From assembly GCA_048158365.1 (NCBI GenBank), contig JBLLNL010000001.1: a stretch of DNA of 64,000 nucleotides. One strand, given 5' to 3'. Each line of letters begins with the position of its first letter. Position 1 is the stretch's first letter. This DNA comes from Azoarcus_F sp048158365. GTDB taxonomy: Bacteria; Pseudomonadota; Gammaproteobacteria; Burkholderiales; Rhodocyclaceae. Under the pieces are notes generated by a model that saw only the letters and a list, made by a program, of their open reading frames with translations, was not told the origin of the DNA and searched no databases. A program made the translations under genes and the position numbers. Below are positions 39,078 through 47,792 of the stretch, in pieces.

Positions 39078-39928
39078 GCGCAGGCTGGGCGCTTGCCGTA
39101 TCGGTACTGATGCACGTCACGTGGAATCTGATCGCCCGTCAGCAGCCCCGGGCGTCGAATCCGCTGTGGTGGGTGCTGGCGGTGCATCTGGTGCTGGTCG
39201 CACCGTTCGGGGTGTGGGCCCTGGTCCAGCATGCCGAGTGGTCGCCGCGCCTGGTGGGTTTGCTCGCACTGTCGGCGACCGCCAACATGGTCTATTTCGC
39301 TGGACTCGCGCGGGCCTACGAGTATGCGCCGGTGGCGCTCGTCTATCCCCTGGTGCGTAGCTCGCCGCTGCTGATCGCGGTATGGGGCAGCGTCTTCTTC
39401 GGCCAGCATCTGCCGCCGTTGGCCTGGGCCGGCATTGCGGTCAGCGTCGCGGGGCTGTGGATCATGGCGTCGAGCGCGCGCGGTGGCGACGACCGTCGGG
39501 CGCTGCCCTCGGCGCTGCTGGCGATGCTCGCGACCAGCGTGTATTCGCTGAGCGACAAGGCGGCGACCGCGCAGATTCCGTCGTTCCTCGGCCTGATCGG
39601 TTTTCTGTCCGTGGGTTACACGGCGTCCTGGGCCTTTCTGGCCTGGACGGCCTACAGGCGATCCGGCCGCTGGATACCGGCAGAGCGACCCGGTGCGACG
39701 GCGATGCTGGTGGGCGGATTGTGCATCGGTCTGGCCTATGCGCTGGTGATCCACGCGATGCGCGAAATGACCGCAGCTGAGGCGGTGAGTTACACCAACG
39801 CTGGTATCGTGTTGGCCACGGTGTCCTCCATCGTGGTCTTTCATGAACATGCGGGCTGGCGCCGGCGGCTGGGTGGCGCACTGATCATCACCATCGGATT
39901 GGCGACGCTCGCGTTGGGACGGTCCTGA
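39074..39928 (+). CDS. EamA/DMT family transporter, coupled to phnP
   Basis: Inner-membrane protein of 284 residues with about ten hydrophobic segments in two EamA repeats (the repeat ends resemble LAWAGIAVSVAGLWIM and LGGALIITIGLATLAL). The start is GTG 39074, overlapping the phnP stop as GTGA, so it is translated as part of the phosphonate operon. DMT proteins usually export small metabolites; here it could move a phosphonate or a breakdown product, which is inference. It is the last gene of the operon. Confidence 0.85.
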   Translation: MSAGWALAVSVLMHVTWNLIARQQPRASNPLWWVLAVHLVLVAPFGVWALVQHAEWSPRLVGLLALSATANMVYFAGLARAYEYAPVALVYPLVRSSPLLIAVWGSVFFGQHLPPLAWAGIAVSVAGLWIMASSARGGDDRRALPSALLAMLATSVYSLSDKAATAQIPSFLGLIGFLSVGYTASWAFLAWTAYRRSGRWIPAERPGATAMLVGGLCIGLAYALVIHAMREMTAAEAVSYTNAGIVLATVSSIVVFHEHAGWRRRLGGALIITIGLATLALGRS

Positions 39929-40012
39929 GCTTGGCGCGTCGCTCGACGCGTGCCGTGCGCGCGAGGGCATCGCTGATATGATCGTCGTCACCGTTGCGAC
40001 GACTACATACGA

Positions 40013-40717
40013 ATGAACTCCAACTTCCTTCAAGGCGGCCGGGAAGGCTTTCGCGCTTTCCTGCCGCTGTCGGTCGGCCTGGTGCCGTGGGCGATCGTGA
40101 CCGGGGTCGCGATGCGCTCGATCGGCCTGTCGCCGCTGGAAGCGATGGGCATGAACGTGATCGTGTTCGCCGGCACTGCGCAGATCGGCACGCTGCCGCT
40201 GATCGCGGGCGGAGCGCCGGTCTGGCTGATCGTGCTGACCGCGCTGGTGCTCAACCTGCGCTTCATCATCTTCAGTGCCGCGCTGGCCCCGGCCTTCGCC
40301 GGTGAGCGATGGCCGCGGCGGGTGCTGTCGAGCTATCTGCTGGTAGATGGGACCTTCGCGGTGCTGTCGGAGCGCCTGCTGAAGGCGACCGACGCGAGCT
40401 GGCGGTGGGGCTGCTACATCGTGCCTTCGGTGTGGTGCTGGGTCTTGTGGCAGGTGTTCTCGCTGGTCGGTGTACTGGGCGCTGGCGTGCTCCCGCGCGA
40501 CTGGTCGCTCGAGTTCATGGCGACGATCGCGCTGATGGTCATGCTGATCCCGATGACCGCGACCCGGCCGATGCTGGTGGCCGCGATCGCCGGCGGGCTC
40601 GCTGCGGTGCTGTTGCGCGGCATGCCGCTCAAGCTGGGGCTGATCGCCGGCATTCTCATCGGCATCCTGGCCGGGTTTGCCGCCGAGCACTGGCTGGTGC
40701 GGAGGAAAAGCGCATGA
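40013..40717 (+). CDS. azlC: AzlC family branched-chain amino-acid exporter, large subunit
   Basis: Polytopic membrane protein of 234 residues; with AzlD it exports branched-chain or related amino acids. Conserved segments are FRAFLPLSVGLVPWAIVTGVAMRSIGLSP, FAGTAQIGTLPLIAGGAP and LNLRFIIFSAALAP. No strong Shine-Dalgarno sequence is visible. An 84-base gap separates it from the phosphonate operon, so it is probably a separate unit. Confidence 0.88.
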   Translation: MNSNFLQGGREGFRAFLPLSVGLVPWAIVTGVAMRSIGLSPLEAMGMNVIVFAGTAQIGTLPLIAGGAPVWLIVLTALVLNLRFIIFSAALAPAFAGERWPRRVLSSYLLVDGTFAVLSERLLKATDASWRWGCYIVPSVWCWVLWQVFSLVGVLGAGVLPRDWSLEFMATIALMVMLIPMTATRPMLVAAIAGGLAAVLLRGMPLKLGLIAGILIGILAGFAAEHWLVRRKSA

Positions 40718-41040
40718 GCGAGGGAATGTGGCTGTGGATCACTCTGGCGCTGATCGGCAGCACGACGATGCTGACCCGCGGCAGTTTCATCATTCCGGGC
40801 GAGCGGGCGAGGCTGCCGCCGGTCGCGCAGCGGGTGCTGCGCTACGCGCCGGCCGCCGCGCTTGCAGGCCTGATCGCACCGGATCTGCTGCTGGACGACG
40901 GGGTGCTGGATCCGGCGAATCCGAAACTGCTCGCGGGCCTGGTGGTGATTGCGATCAGCCTGCGCTCGCGCAATCCGTGGCTGCCGTTCATTCTCGGCAT
41001 GGGGGTCCTGTTGGTGTTGCGCAAGGGGTTGGGCTGGTGA
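40714..41040 (+). CDS. azlD: AzlD family small subunit
   Basis: Small membrane protein of 108 residues with about four helices and the AzlD pattern: ITLALIGSTTMLTRGSFIIP at the N-terminus and FILGMGVLLVLRKGLGW at the end. GGAGG lies upstream of ATG 40714, and it overlaps azlC by four bases, as usual for the pair. Confidence 0.88.
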   Translation: MSEGMWLWITLALIGSTTMLTRGSFIIPGERARLPPVAQRVLRYAPAAALAGLIAPDLLLDDGVLDPANPKLLAGLVVIAISLRSRNPWLPFILGMGVLLVLRKGLGW

Positions 41041-41048
41041 CCGCCCGC

Positions 41049-42458
41049 TCAGCCTGTTCGCTGCCAGCTACCCCCGAGCGCCTTGTACAGGTCGACCGCG
41101 GAACCGAGGCGCGCCAGGCGCAGCTGCACGAGCTGATCGCGCGCCACAAACAATGTGCGCTGCGCGTCGAGGGTAGACAACAGATCGCTGGCGCCTTCCC
41201 GGTAGCGCAGTTCCGCCAGCCTCAGCGCACGTTGCGACTCGGCCACGATCTCGCGCTGGGAGGCTTCCTGCAGGCGGTTGCGCTCCACGTTGCCGAGCGC
41301 GTCCTCGACCTCCTTCAGCGCGACCAGAATGATGCGCCTATAGGCCTCCAGCAGTTCGCGCTGGCGTGAGCGTGCGGTCTCGACCTGATCGCGCAGGCGG
41401 CCGCCGTCGAAGATGGTCTGAGCGAGCGACGCGGTGATCGCGACGGTGTTCGAAGGATCCGCCAGGGACAGCAGCGCGGTACTGGCAAGCCCGCCGGTGC
41501 TGGACAAGGACAGGCTGGGCAGCAACGCGGCCCGCGCTGCGGCGACGTTGGCGTCGGCCGCGAGCAGCCGGCTCTCGGCAGCGGCGAGGTCGGGGCGCCG
41601 CGTCAGCAGGTCGGACGGCAGGCCGGGCGCGACCTCCGGCACACCCAGCGCGTCGAGAACCTCCAACTCCGGCGCAAAACCCTGCGGGGGCGTGCCGGTC
41701 AGCAGCGCGAGCGCCGACAAGCCCTGTCGAACCTGCAGTTCCAGCGGCTGCAGCGTGGCGCGCACCGACAGCACCGTGCGGCGCTGCTGGCTCACGTCGA
41801 GCGCCGACGCGGCGCCGTTGCGGTAGCGCGCCTGGACGATGTCGAGGATCCGCTCCGCGGTCGCGACGCTTTCGTGCGCGATTGCGAGTCGCTCGGCGGC
41901 CGCGATCGCCTGGAACCATGTCGCGGCGACCGAGGCCTGCAGGCTCAGGCGCGCGGCTTCGAGTTCGTACTGCGAGGCCTGCACCCCCGCCCGGGCGCTG
42001 TCGACGCCGGCGGCGAGCCGCCCCCACAGGTCGATCTCGTAGCTGATCGCCAGCGACAGCGTGGTCGACTCGACCTCGAGCGCGGATGCGCCGGAGCCGG
42101 GATCCACCCGTCGCCAACCCGTGTTGCCGCCGAGACTGGCCCCCGGCAGCAGCGACGTGCCGGCGCTGCGTAACTGAAGTTCGGCCTGGATCAGGCGTTC
42201 CGCCGCGATCGCGAGGTCCGGGTTGCCAGCGACGGCATCCGCGATCAACGCGTCCAGGCGCGTCGATTCGAAGTGGCGCCACCATTCAAGATCCGGCGCT
42301 TCGGCGGTCGGGGTCGAGGTTTCGGTCCATTCCTCCGCCAGTGCGAGATCCACGCGCGACACGGGTTCCGTGATCGCGCAGCCGGCGACCAGCAGTGCAG
42401 CAGCGGTGCTTGCAAGCAGGCTGGTCGGTCGGGGCAATCGGGGCATCGGCTGCCTCAT
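41049..42458 (-). CDS. NodT family outer-membrane efflux lipoprotein (TolC-like)
   Basis: Outer-membrane channel of the tripartite efflux system, 469 residues. It has a lipoprotein signal with lipobox VAGC (AALLVAGCAITEP). Two OEP repeats have typical segments YEIDLWGRLAAGVDSARAG and VRQGLSALALLTGTPP, and LPSDLLTRRPDLAAAESRLLAADANV lies between. It is the last gene of a macA-macB-nodT operon with four-base overlaps, so the three parts are made together. Confidence 0.92.
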   Translation of the reverse strand: MRQPMPRLPRPTSLLASTAAALLVAGCAITEPVSRVDLALAEEWTETSTPTAEAPDLEWWRHFESTRLDALIADAVAGNPDLAIAAERLIQAELQLRSAGTSLLPGASLGGNTGWRRVDPGSGASALEVESTTLSLAISYEIDLWGRLAAGVDSARAGVQASQYELEAARLSLQASVAATWFQAIAAAERLAIAHESVATAERILDIVQARYRNGAASALDVSQQRRTVLSVRATLQPLELQVRQGLSALALLTGTPPQGFAPELEVLDALGVPEVAPGLPSDLLTRRPDLAAAESRLLAADANVAAARAALLPSLSLSSTGGLASTALLSLADPSNTVAITASLAQTIFDGGRLRDQVETARSRQRELLEAYRRIILVALKEVEDALGNVERNRLQEASQREIVAESQRALRLAELRYREGASDLLSTLDAQRTLFVARDQLVQLRLARLGSAVDLYKALGGSWQRTG

Positions 42459-44467
42459 TCGGATGCCAGCGCTGCGACCGGGTCGAGCAGCGCCGCCTTG
42501 CGCGCGGGCAGGAAACCGAAGATCAGTCCGGTCGCGAACGCACAGCCGAAGGCGAGCGCGACCGGGAACACCGAATACTGTATGGGCGTGCCGAGGCGCT
42601 CGATAAGCGCGGCGACCCCGAGTCCGGCCGCGACGCCGATGGCTCCTCCGAGCGCCGAAACCGCCAGGGCCTCGATCAGGAACTGCTGCAGGATGTTCTT
42701 CGTGCGCGCCCCGGTCGCCATGCGGATGCCGATCTCGCGGGTGCGCTCGGTGACCGACACCAGCATGATGTTCATCACGCCGATGCCGCCGACGAGCAAG
42801 GAGATCGCGGCGATCGACCCGAGCAGGATCGTCATCGTGTTCTGCGTGGCCGACACGCTCTCGATGACCGAGGCCATGTTGCGGATCTGGAAGTCTTCCA
42901 CGCCGTGACGCGCGAGCAGCAGGGCGTGGACGTCGGCCTGCGTTTCGTCGATGCGCGACATGTCCTCGACCGCGATCGTCGCGTTGCGCAGGTGGCGCTG
43001 GCCGAACAGCCGCAGACTGCCGGTGGAATAGGGCACGAAGATCACGTCGTCCCGATCCTGACCCCAGCCGGTCGCGCCCATCGGTGCCATGACGCCGACC
43101 ACCTGGAACAGGATGTTGTTGATCAGCACGTATTCGCCGATCGGGTCTGCCCCGGGGAAAAGCGCATTCGCCACGGTCTGCCCCAGCACCGCGACGGTGG
43201 CGTAGCGTATTTCGTCCTCATGGCTGAAGAAGGCGCCGCGCACGACCGGCCAGGTGCGCGCGACGATGAAGTCGGCCGTGGTCGCGTTGGCCGACGTGCG
43301 ATGGTCGGCATTGCCGAAGCGCACCGTCACCGTGCTGCTTTGCTCCGGCACGGCCGCGAGCGCGTTGGGCAACTCGGCGATCGCCCGTACGTCCTCCAGG
43401 ACGAGTGTGGCGGGCGTGTCGCGTCCGCGCATGTTGGGGGCGCCCGGGCGCACCGTCAGCAGGTTGGAGCCCATCGCGCTGACCCGGTCGACGACCGCCT
43501 GCTTGGCGCCGTCGCCGATCGCCAGCATCGCGATCACCGACGCGACGCCGATGACGATGCCGAGCAGTGTGAGCACGGTGCGGAAGAAGTTCGCACGCAT
43601 GGCGCGCAGCGCGGTGCGGGTCGCCTCCACCAGTTCGACCAGCGACGACACCGGCCTGAATGCCGAACCATCCGCCGGCATCGCGGACCGGGTGTGGTCT
43701 GGGACCGGGTCGGGGCGGGACTTCCGGCGGGAGCTTGGCATCGCGGATGGATCGTTGACGATGTTGCCATCGTGGATCTCGATGATGCGTTCGGCATGTG
43801 CCGCCACTTCCCGCTCATGGGTGATCAGGATCAGGGTGTGACCGCGGGCCGAGAGTTCGCCGAGCAGGCGCATCACGTCCGCACCGCTCTTGCTGTCGAG
43901 CGCGCCAGTGGGTTCGTCGGCCAGGATTACGCGGCCGCCATTCATCAGCGCGCGCGCGATCGACACACGCTGCTGCTGGCCGCCGGACAACTGGCTGGGC
44001 CGGTGGTCAAGCCTGTCTTCCAGTCCCAGTTCGGACAGCAATGCACGCGCACGTTCATGGCGCTCGTGCGGCGGCACGCCCGCGTAGATCGCCGGCACCT
44101 CGACGTTCTCGGTCGCGGTCGCAGCGCCGATCAGGTTGTAGCTCTGGAACACGAAACCGAACTCCTCGCGCCGCAGACGCGCCAGTTCGTCCCGGGAAAG
44201 GGTGGAGACGTCCGCCCCCATGAAGCGGTAGGTGCCACCGGTCGGACGGTCCAGGCAGCCGAGGATGTTCATCAGCGTCGACTTGCCGGAACCGGAACTG
44301 CCGACGATCGCGACGAACTCCCCGGCGTGAATCGTCAGGTCGATGCCGTGCAGCACCTCGACTTCGATGTCGCCACTGCGAAAGCGTCGCGTGACCCCGC
44401 GCATCTCGATCAGCGGAACGTCGGCGACCCCGCCGGCCAGGCGGGCGATGTCGGTTTCGAGCTTCAT
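42455..44467 (-). CDS. macB: MacB-type ABC transporter (ATPase-permease)
   Basis: Inner-membrane mechanotransmission ABC transporter of 670 residues. The N-terminal ATPase (about 15-245) has Walker A GSSGSGKST, signature LSGGQQQRVSIARAL and Walker B VILADEPTGALDS. A linker rich in Ser/Arg/Pro follows, then TM1 (TVLTLLGIVIGVASVIAML), the periplasmic MacB domain and three C-terminal helices with the FtsX motif ERTREIGIRMATGARTKNIL. It exports peptides, macrolides or siderophores with MacA and an outer-membrane channel. Confidence 0.94.
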   Translation of the reverse strand: MKLETDIARLAGGVADVPLIEMRGVTRRFRSGDIEVEVLHGIDLTIHAGEFVAIVGSSGSGKSTLMNILGCLDRPTGGTYRFMGADVSTLSRDELARLRREEFGFVFQSYNLIGAATATENVEVPAIYAGVPPHERHERARALLSELGLEDRLDHRPSQLSGGQQQRVSIARALMNGGRVILADEPTGALDSKSGADVMRLLGELSARGHTLILITHEREVAAHAERIIEIHDGNIVNDPSAMPSSRRKSRPDPVPDHTRSAMPADGSAFRPVSSLVELVEATRTALRAMRANFFRTVLTLLGIVIGVASVIAMLAIGDGAKQAVVDRVSAMGSNLLTVRPGAPNMRGRDTPATLVLEDVRAIAELPNALAAVPEQSSTVTVRFGNADHRTSANATTADFIVARTWPVVRGAFFSHEDEIRYATVAVLGQTVANALFPGADPIGEYVLINNILFQVVGVMAPMGATGWGQDRDDVIFVPYSTGSLRLFGQRHLRNATIAVEDMSRIDETQADVHALLLARHGVEDFQIRNMASVIESVSATQNTMTILLGSIAAISLLVGGIGVMNIMLVSVTERTREIGIRMATGARTKNILQQFLIEALAVSALGGAIGVAAGLGVAALIERLGTPIQYSVFPVALAFGCAFATGLIFGFLPARKAALLDPVAALASE

Positions 44468-45816
44468 CGAAGCACCGGCCGCGTCCCCGATCCGGCAGCG
44501 GCCCGTCCCGCGCCAGCCGGTAGGCGTCGGCCGAGCAGGACCCGGTCACCTTCGGCGAGCCCTGACAGCACCTGTGCCGCGATGCGGCTCGTCACGCCGA
44601 TCAGCACGCTGCGTTCCTCGATGCGACCATCTGTGCGCAGCACGCTGACGCTTGCCTGGCGCGCGCTCGCAAGATCCCGGTGGGCGTCCGTCTGCTGGTC
44701 GGTGGGGCCGGCTCCTCCCCGGCCGGCTTCGGCAGCGCCCGCCGCAAGCGCGACGCCGTTGCCCGGCGGGCCACCGCTGTGCTGGGCACCCACGTCGGAT
44801 CCGCCTCCAGCCCGGACGGGTGCCAGACCCGACAGCGCGGCCATCGGCACCGTCAGGGTGTCCTCGGCGCGGGCGACCACGAAGAAGACCTGCGCCGTCA
44901 TCTGCGTCATCAGACGTCGATCCGGATTGGGTACATCGAAAAGTGCGTTGTACAGCACCACGTTGTTGGTGATGGTCGGCGTCGGTTCGATCTTGTGCAA
45001 GACGCTCGACCAGCGCTGGCCAGTATTTCCCAGCGTGGTGAAATAAACGTCCATGCCATTCGTCAGTCGCGTGACATCGGCTTCCGAGACCTGTGCCTGC
45101 ACCGTCATCGTCGACAGGTCGGCCACCCGGAGTATGGTCGGTGCCTGCTGGCTGGCATTGATCGTCTGACCCTGCCTCGCGGTGATCGACACCACCGTGC
45201 CGGACATCGGCGCAAAGATGCGGGAATAGGCCAGATTGGCTTCGTCCGCGCGCAGGTTGGATTCGGTCTGGTCGATCTGCGCCTTCAGCGCCTCGATCTG
45301 GGCGAGGGCCGAGCGCAGCGTCGCTTCGGCGGTCTGCACGGCTTCTTCGGTAGTGGCATCCTCGGCGATCAGGTTGCGCTGGCGCCGCAACTGGATCTGC
45401 GCAAGCTGCAGGCTGGACTCCCGATCGGTCAGCTGCGCCCGCTGATTGCGAAGTTGCGCATGGGTCGCGTCCACGCGGCTCTGCAGCACGGTCGGGTCGA
45501 TCTCGACGAGCAGGTCGCCCTCGCCGACCTCGGAACCGACCTCCACATGGATGCGGGTCAGCACGCCCGAGACCTGGGCGCCGACGTCCACATGGTCGCG
45601 CGGTTGCAACGTGCCGGTTGCGGTGACCACGTCCTCGATATCGCCACGGGTCACGCTGACGAACTGTTGTGCGGAGAGCTCGTCGCTCTCACGCCGGTTC
45701 GCGTCCCAGAAGTACCACGCACCGCCGCCTGCGGCGGTGACGGCAGCGGTGAGCATCAAGATGCGCGGCCAGCGGCTGCGTATGACTGCGGGACGGATGG
45801 ATGAGGGAGGGGGCAT
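44464..45816 (-). CDS. macA: MacA-type periplasmic adaptor
   Basis: Membrane-fusion protein of 450 residues with an N-terminal membrane anchor (about 17-33). The lipoyl half-motifs are RDHVDVGAQVSGVLTRIHVE and SRIFAPMSGTVVSIT, flanking a long alpha-hairpin (about 110-200). A beta-barrel follows. A Gly/Ala-rich, low-complexity stretch (about residues 345-385) interrupts the membrane-proximal domain and is longer than in E. coli MacA. ATG 45816 is chosen; the frame is open upstream without coding signal. It overlaps macB by four bases. Confidence 0.9.
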   Translation of the reverse strand: MPPPSSIRPAVIRSRWPRILMLTAAVTAAGGGAWYFWDANRRESDELSAQQFVSVTRGDIEDVVTATGTLQPRDHVDVGAQVSGVLTRIHVEVGSEVGEGDLLVEIDPTVLQSRVDATHAQLRNQRAQLTDRESSLQLAQIQLRRQRNLIAEDATTEEAVQTAEATLRSALAQIEALKAQIDQTESNLRADEANLAYSRIFAPMSGTVVSITARQGQTINASQQAPTILRVADLSTMTVQAQVSEADVTRLTNGMDVYFTTLGNTGQRWSSVLHKIEPTPTITNNVVLYNALFDVPNPDRRLMTQMTAQVFFVVARAEDTLTVPMAALSGLAPVRAGGGSDVGAQHSGGPPGNGVALAAGAAEAGRGGAGPTDQQTDAHRDLASARQASVSVLRTDGRIEERSVLIGVTSRIAAQVLSGLAEGDRVLLGRRLPAGAGRAAAGSGTRPVLR

Positions 45817-46028
45817 CGGGTTCCGGTCAATGAGATCAGCTGGGACTGTTACAGCATACGGTTTTCGGCGCCAGGCTTTGTATCGTATTGCACGCGTCCG
45901 TGGGTGCGATCGGTTGCGAGATGAGCATGCAGAAAGCCTGGGGCGGAAATCCGTCGCAACGCTGGTGACGTGCTGATTGGATGCGATGCCTGTAGCGGAG
46001 TTCAGCCCGACAGGGAAGCGGCGCTTTC

Positions 46029-46068
46029 GGGACCGACCATCGGGACGTCTGTCCCCATGGTCGGTCCC
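46029..46068. terminator. Long hairpin between macA and the exb operon
   Basis: GGGACCGACCAT (46029-46040) pairs perfectly with ATGGTCGGTCCC (46057-46068). Inside, after one C-C mismatch, GGGAC and GTCCC form a further 5-bp stem with a four-base loop. It lies 14 bases after the exbD stop on the minus strand. No T-run is present. Probably the terminator or 3' stabiliser of the exb operon. Confidence 0.6.
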
Positions 46069-46082
46069 GGGTGAGCGCGCGG

Positions 46083-46496
46083 TCAATCCGGCGTGGTGAC
46101 GAAGCCCAGCTTCTGGATACCCGCGAGACGGGCCTCTGCCATGATTTCGGCAAGCCGCTGGTAGCGGGTGTTGCGGTCGGCGCGCAGGTGCAGTTCAGGT
46201 TGCTCCGTTGCGGCTGCAGCCTCGCGAAGTCGCGCGGCGAGCACGTCGTCCGCGATCGGTTCGTTATTCCAGTACAGCAGCCCGGATTCATCCACCGCCA
46301 GGCTGATGGTCTCCGGTTTCTCGTTGCTGGTCTCGCTGGCCGCGCTCGGCAGGTCGATCTTGATCGAGTGGGTCAGCAGTGGTGCGGTGATCATGAACAC
46401 GATCAGCAGCACCAGCATCACGTCGATCAAGGGCACCATGTTGATCTCGCTCATCGGCGTCGAGCGGCCCTCCTGGCTGAAGCTTCCGAAGGCCAT
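46083..46496 (-). CDS. exbD: ExbD/TolR family biopolymer transport protein
   Basis: Bitopic inner-membrane protein of 137 residues that uses the proton gradient with ExbB. The single helix contains the proton-path aspartate in INMVPLIDVMLVLLIVFMIT. The periplasmic domain has PELHLRADRNTRYQRLAEIMAEA, a standard ExbD segment. ATG 46496 is one base from the exbB stop region; GTG 46499 is an alternative. No tonB is in the window. Confidence 0.88.
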   Translation of the reverse strand: MAFGSFSQEGRSTPMSEINMVPLIDVMLVLLIVFMITAPLLTHSIKIDLPSAASETSNEKPETISLAVDESGLLYWNNEPIADDVLAARLREAAAATEQPELHLRADRNTRYQRLAEIMAEARLAGIQKLGFVTTPD

Positions 46497-47287
46497 CACA
46501 CGGCTCCCGATGCCGACGGGTCCGGGCCGGCGACACTTCGTCCGTGCGCGGCGTCCGTGTGCGCCACGCCCGGTGCCGGAGCGCTGGCCAGACGGGTGCC
46601 GGTGGTGAACCAGGCGTGCAGATCGTGCGCGAACGCGTCGAGTTCTGACAGTTCGAGCCGGTTGGCACGCGTGAAGGCATTGAATGCCAGCACCGCCGGG
46701 ATCGCGACGAACAGCCCGAAGGCGGTCATGATCAGCGCCTCGCCGACCGGTCCGGCGACCGCATCCAGCGTCGCGCTGCCCGACGCCGAGATGCCGATCA
46801 GCGCGCCGTAGATCCCCCAGACGGTGCCAAACAGACCCACGAAGGGGGCGGTCGAGCCGATCGATGCCAGCACCGTGAGGCCGGATTCGAGCTGCGCGGT
46901 GGACAGCGCGATCGACTTGCGCATGGCGCGGGTGATGAACTCGTCGGCATCGAGCTTGCCTCCGAGCGTGTCGGCATGGCCGTGGCGCCGCAGATGTTCG
47001 GTGGCCGCCACCGCCTGGCGTGCCAGCGCGTCGAAGGGTGAATCCGGTGCGCGGCTGGACAGGCTGACGAGCCCCTCGACGAGGGTCGGCGCATTCCAGA
47101 AGGCCTCGACCGCGCCGTCTCGATTGCGGGCGCGCACCTGGCGCACGCCGCGCACCAGGATCAGATACCAGCTCGCGACCGACATCACGACCAGCACGAA
47201 TGCAACCAGCTTGATGATGATGTCCGACTGGGCCCACAGGTGTGCCAGGCCGAACGCTTCGCTCGGGTTCATGCTCATACCGTCCAT
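46496..47287 (-). CDS. exbB: ExbB/TolQ/MotA family proton channel
   Basis: Inner-membrane proton-channel protein of 263 residues. Three helices are visible: about 23-43, 140-165 (LTVLASIGSTAPFVGLFGTVWGI) and 180-205 (GPVGEALIMTAFGLFVAIPAVLAF). The core SIGSTAPFVGLFGTVWG is diagnostic. The C-terminal about 35 residues are Ala/Pro/Gly-rich. ATG 47278 (MSMNPSE) is an alternative start. Its neighbours suggest it energises an outer-membrane or porin-linked process. Confidence 0.88.
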   Translation of the reverse strand: MDGMSMNPSEAFGLAHLWAQSDIIIKLVAFVLVVMSVASWYLILVRGVRQVRARNRDGAVEAFWNAPTLVEGLVSLSSRAPDSPFDALARQAVAATEHLRRHGHADTLGGKLDADEFITRAMRKSIALSTAQLESGLTVLASIGSTAPFVGLFGTVWGIYGALIGISASGSATLDAVAGPVGEALIMTAFGLFVAIPAVLAFNAFTRANRLELSELDAFAHDLHAWFTTGTRLASAPAPGVAHTDAAHGRSVAGPDPSASGAV

Positions 47288-47350
47288 GCATCTCGAAAAC
47301 GATGCCGACCGAATTCCGGGGTGTGTGCCCGGTTCGATGGCGCTCGGTGC

Positions 47351-47785
47351 TCAGTCTACACTGAGCAGCACCCGGACTTCCTCGGTAACGTCGGTCTCGG
47401 GCAGGTAGCCGATCGCATTCGGATCGGCGGCCAGTACGGCGCGCAGATCCTCGGGACCGGAGACTTCGCGGGGCGGACGCGCCCGGCCGGTGAATACCAG
47501 CCTGGACCAGTAGGCGCGGGTCTGGACCGCGTTCTTTCCGATCATGAGGCGGTAGAAGCGGTCGCGTATCGGACCGGGGGGGAGGTCGTGCAATCGCACC
47601 TGCGTACCGTCCCGCAGCGCATTGAGTCGTCCGAGATAAAGCTGCTCGGCTTCGTCGCGACCGATGTCCGAGATCACGCCGTCGCGGCCGGCAACCAGCA
47701 CGATGTCGCCCGATGCGTGCGCCGCATCGCCAAAACCCAGGCCAATACCCAACAGGATCGCGCAAACGAGGCGTCTGGCGCTCAT
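47351..47785 (-). CDS. Small PstS-like periplasmic protein
   Basis: Exported protein of 144 residues with a signal peptide (about 1-25, ending AHAS). The mature part resembles a single lobe of phosphate-binding proteins: IVLVAGRDGVISDIGRDEAEQLYLGR and LAADPNAIGYLPETDV. Full PstS proteins are over 300 residues with two lobes, and no pst permease is nearby. Such small proteins are found beside porins and signalling genes. It starts eight bases before the porin's end on the same strand, so the two are cotranscribed. Confidence 0.78.
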   Translation of the reverse strand: MSARRLVCAILLGIGLGFGDAAHASGDIVLVAGRDGVISDIGRDEAEQLYLGRLNALRDGTQVRLHDLPPGPIRDRFYRLMIGKNAVQTRAYWSRLVFTGRARPPREVSGPEDLRAVLAADPNAIGYLPETDVTEEVRVLLSVD

Positions 47786-47792
47786 GTCGGCC

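Noticed and set aside
42395..45046. 883-codon plus-strand frame over macB and macA
   Set aside because: His/Asp/Arg-rich low-complexity translation opposite well-supported genes.
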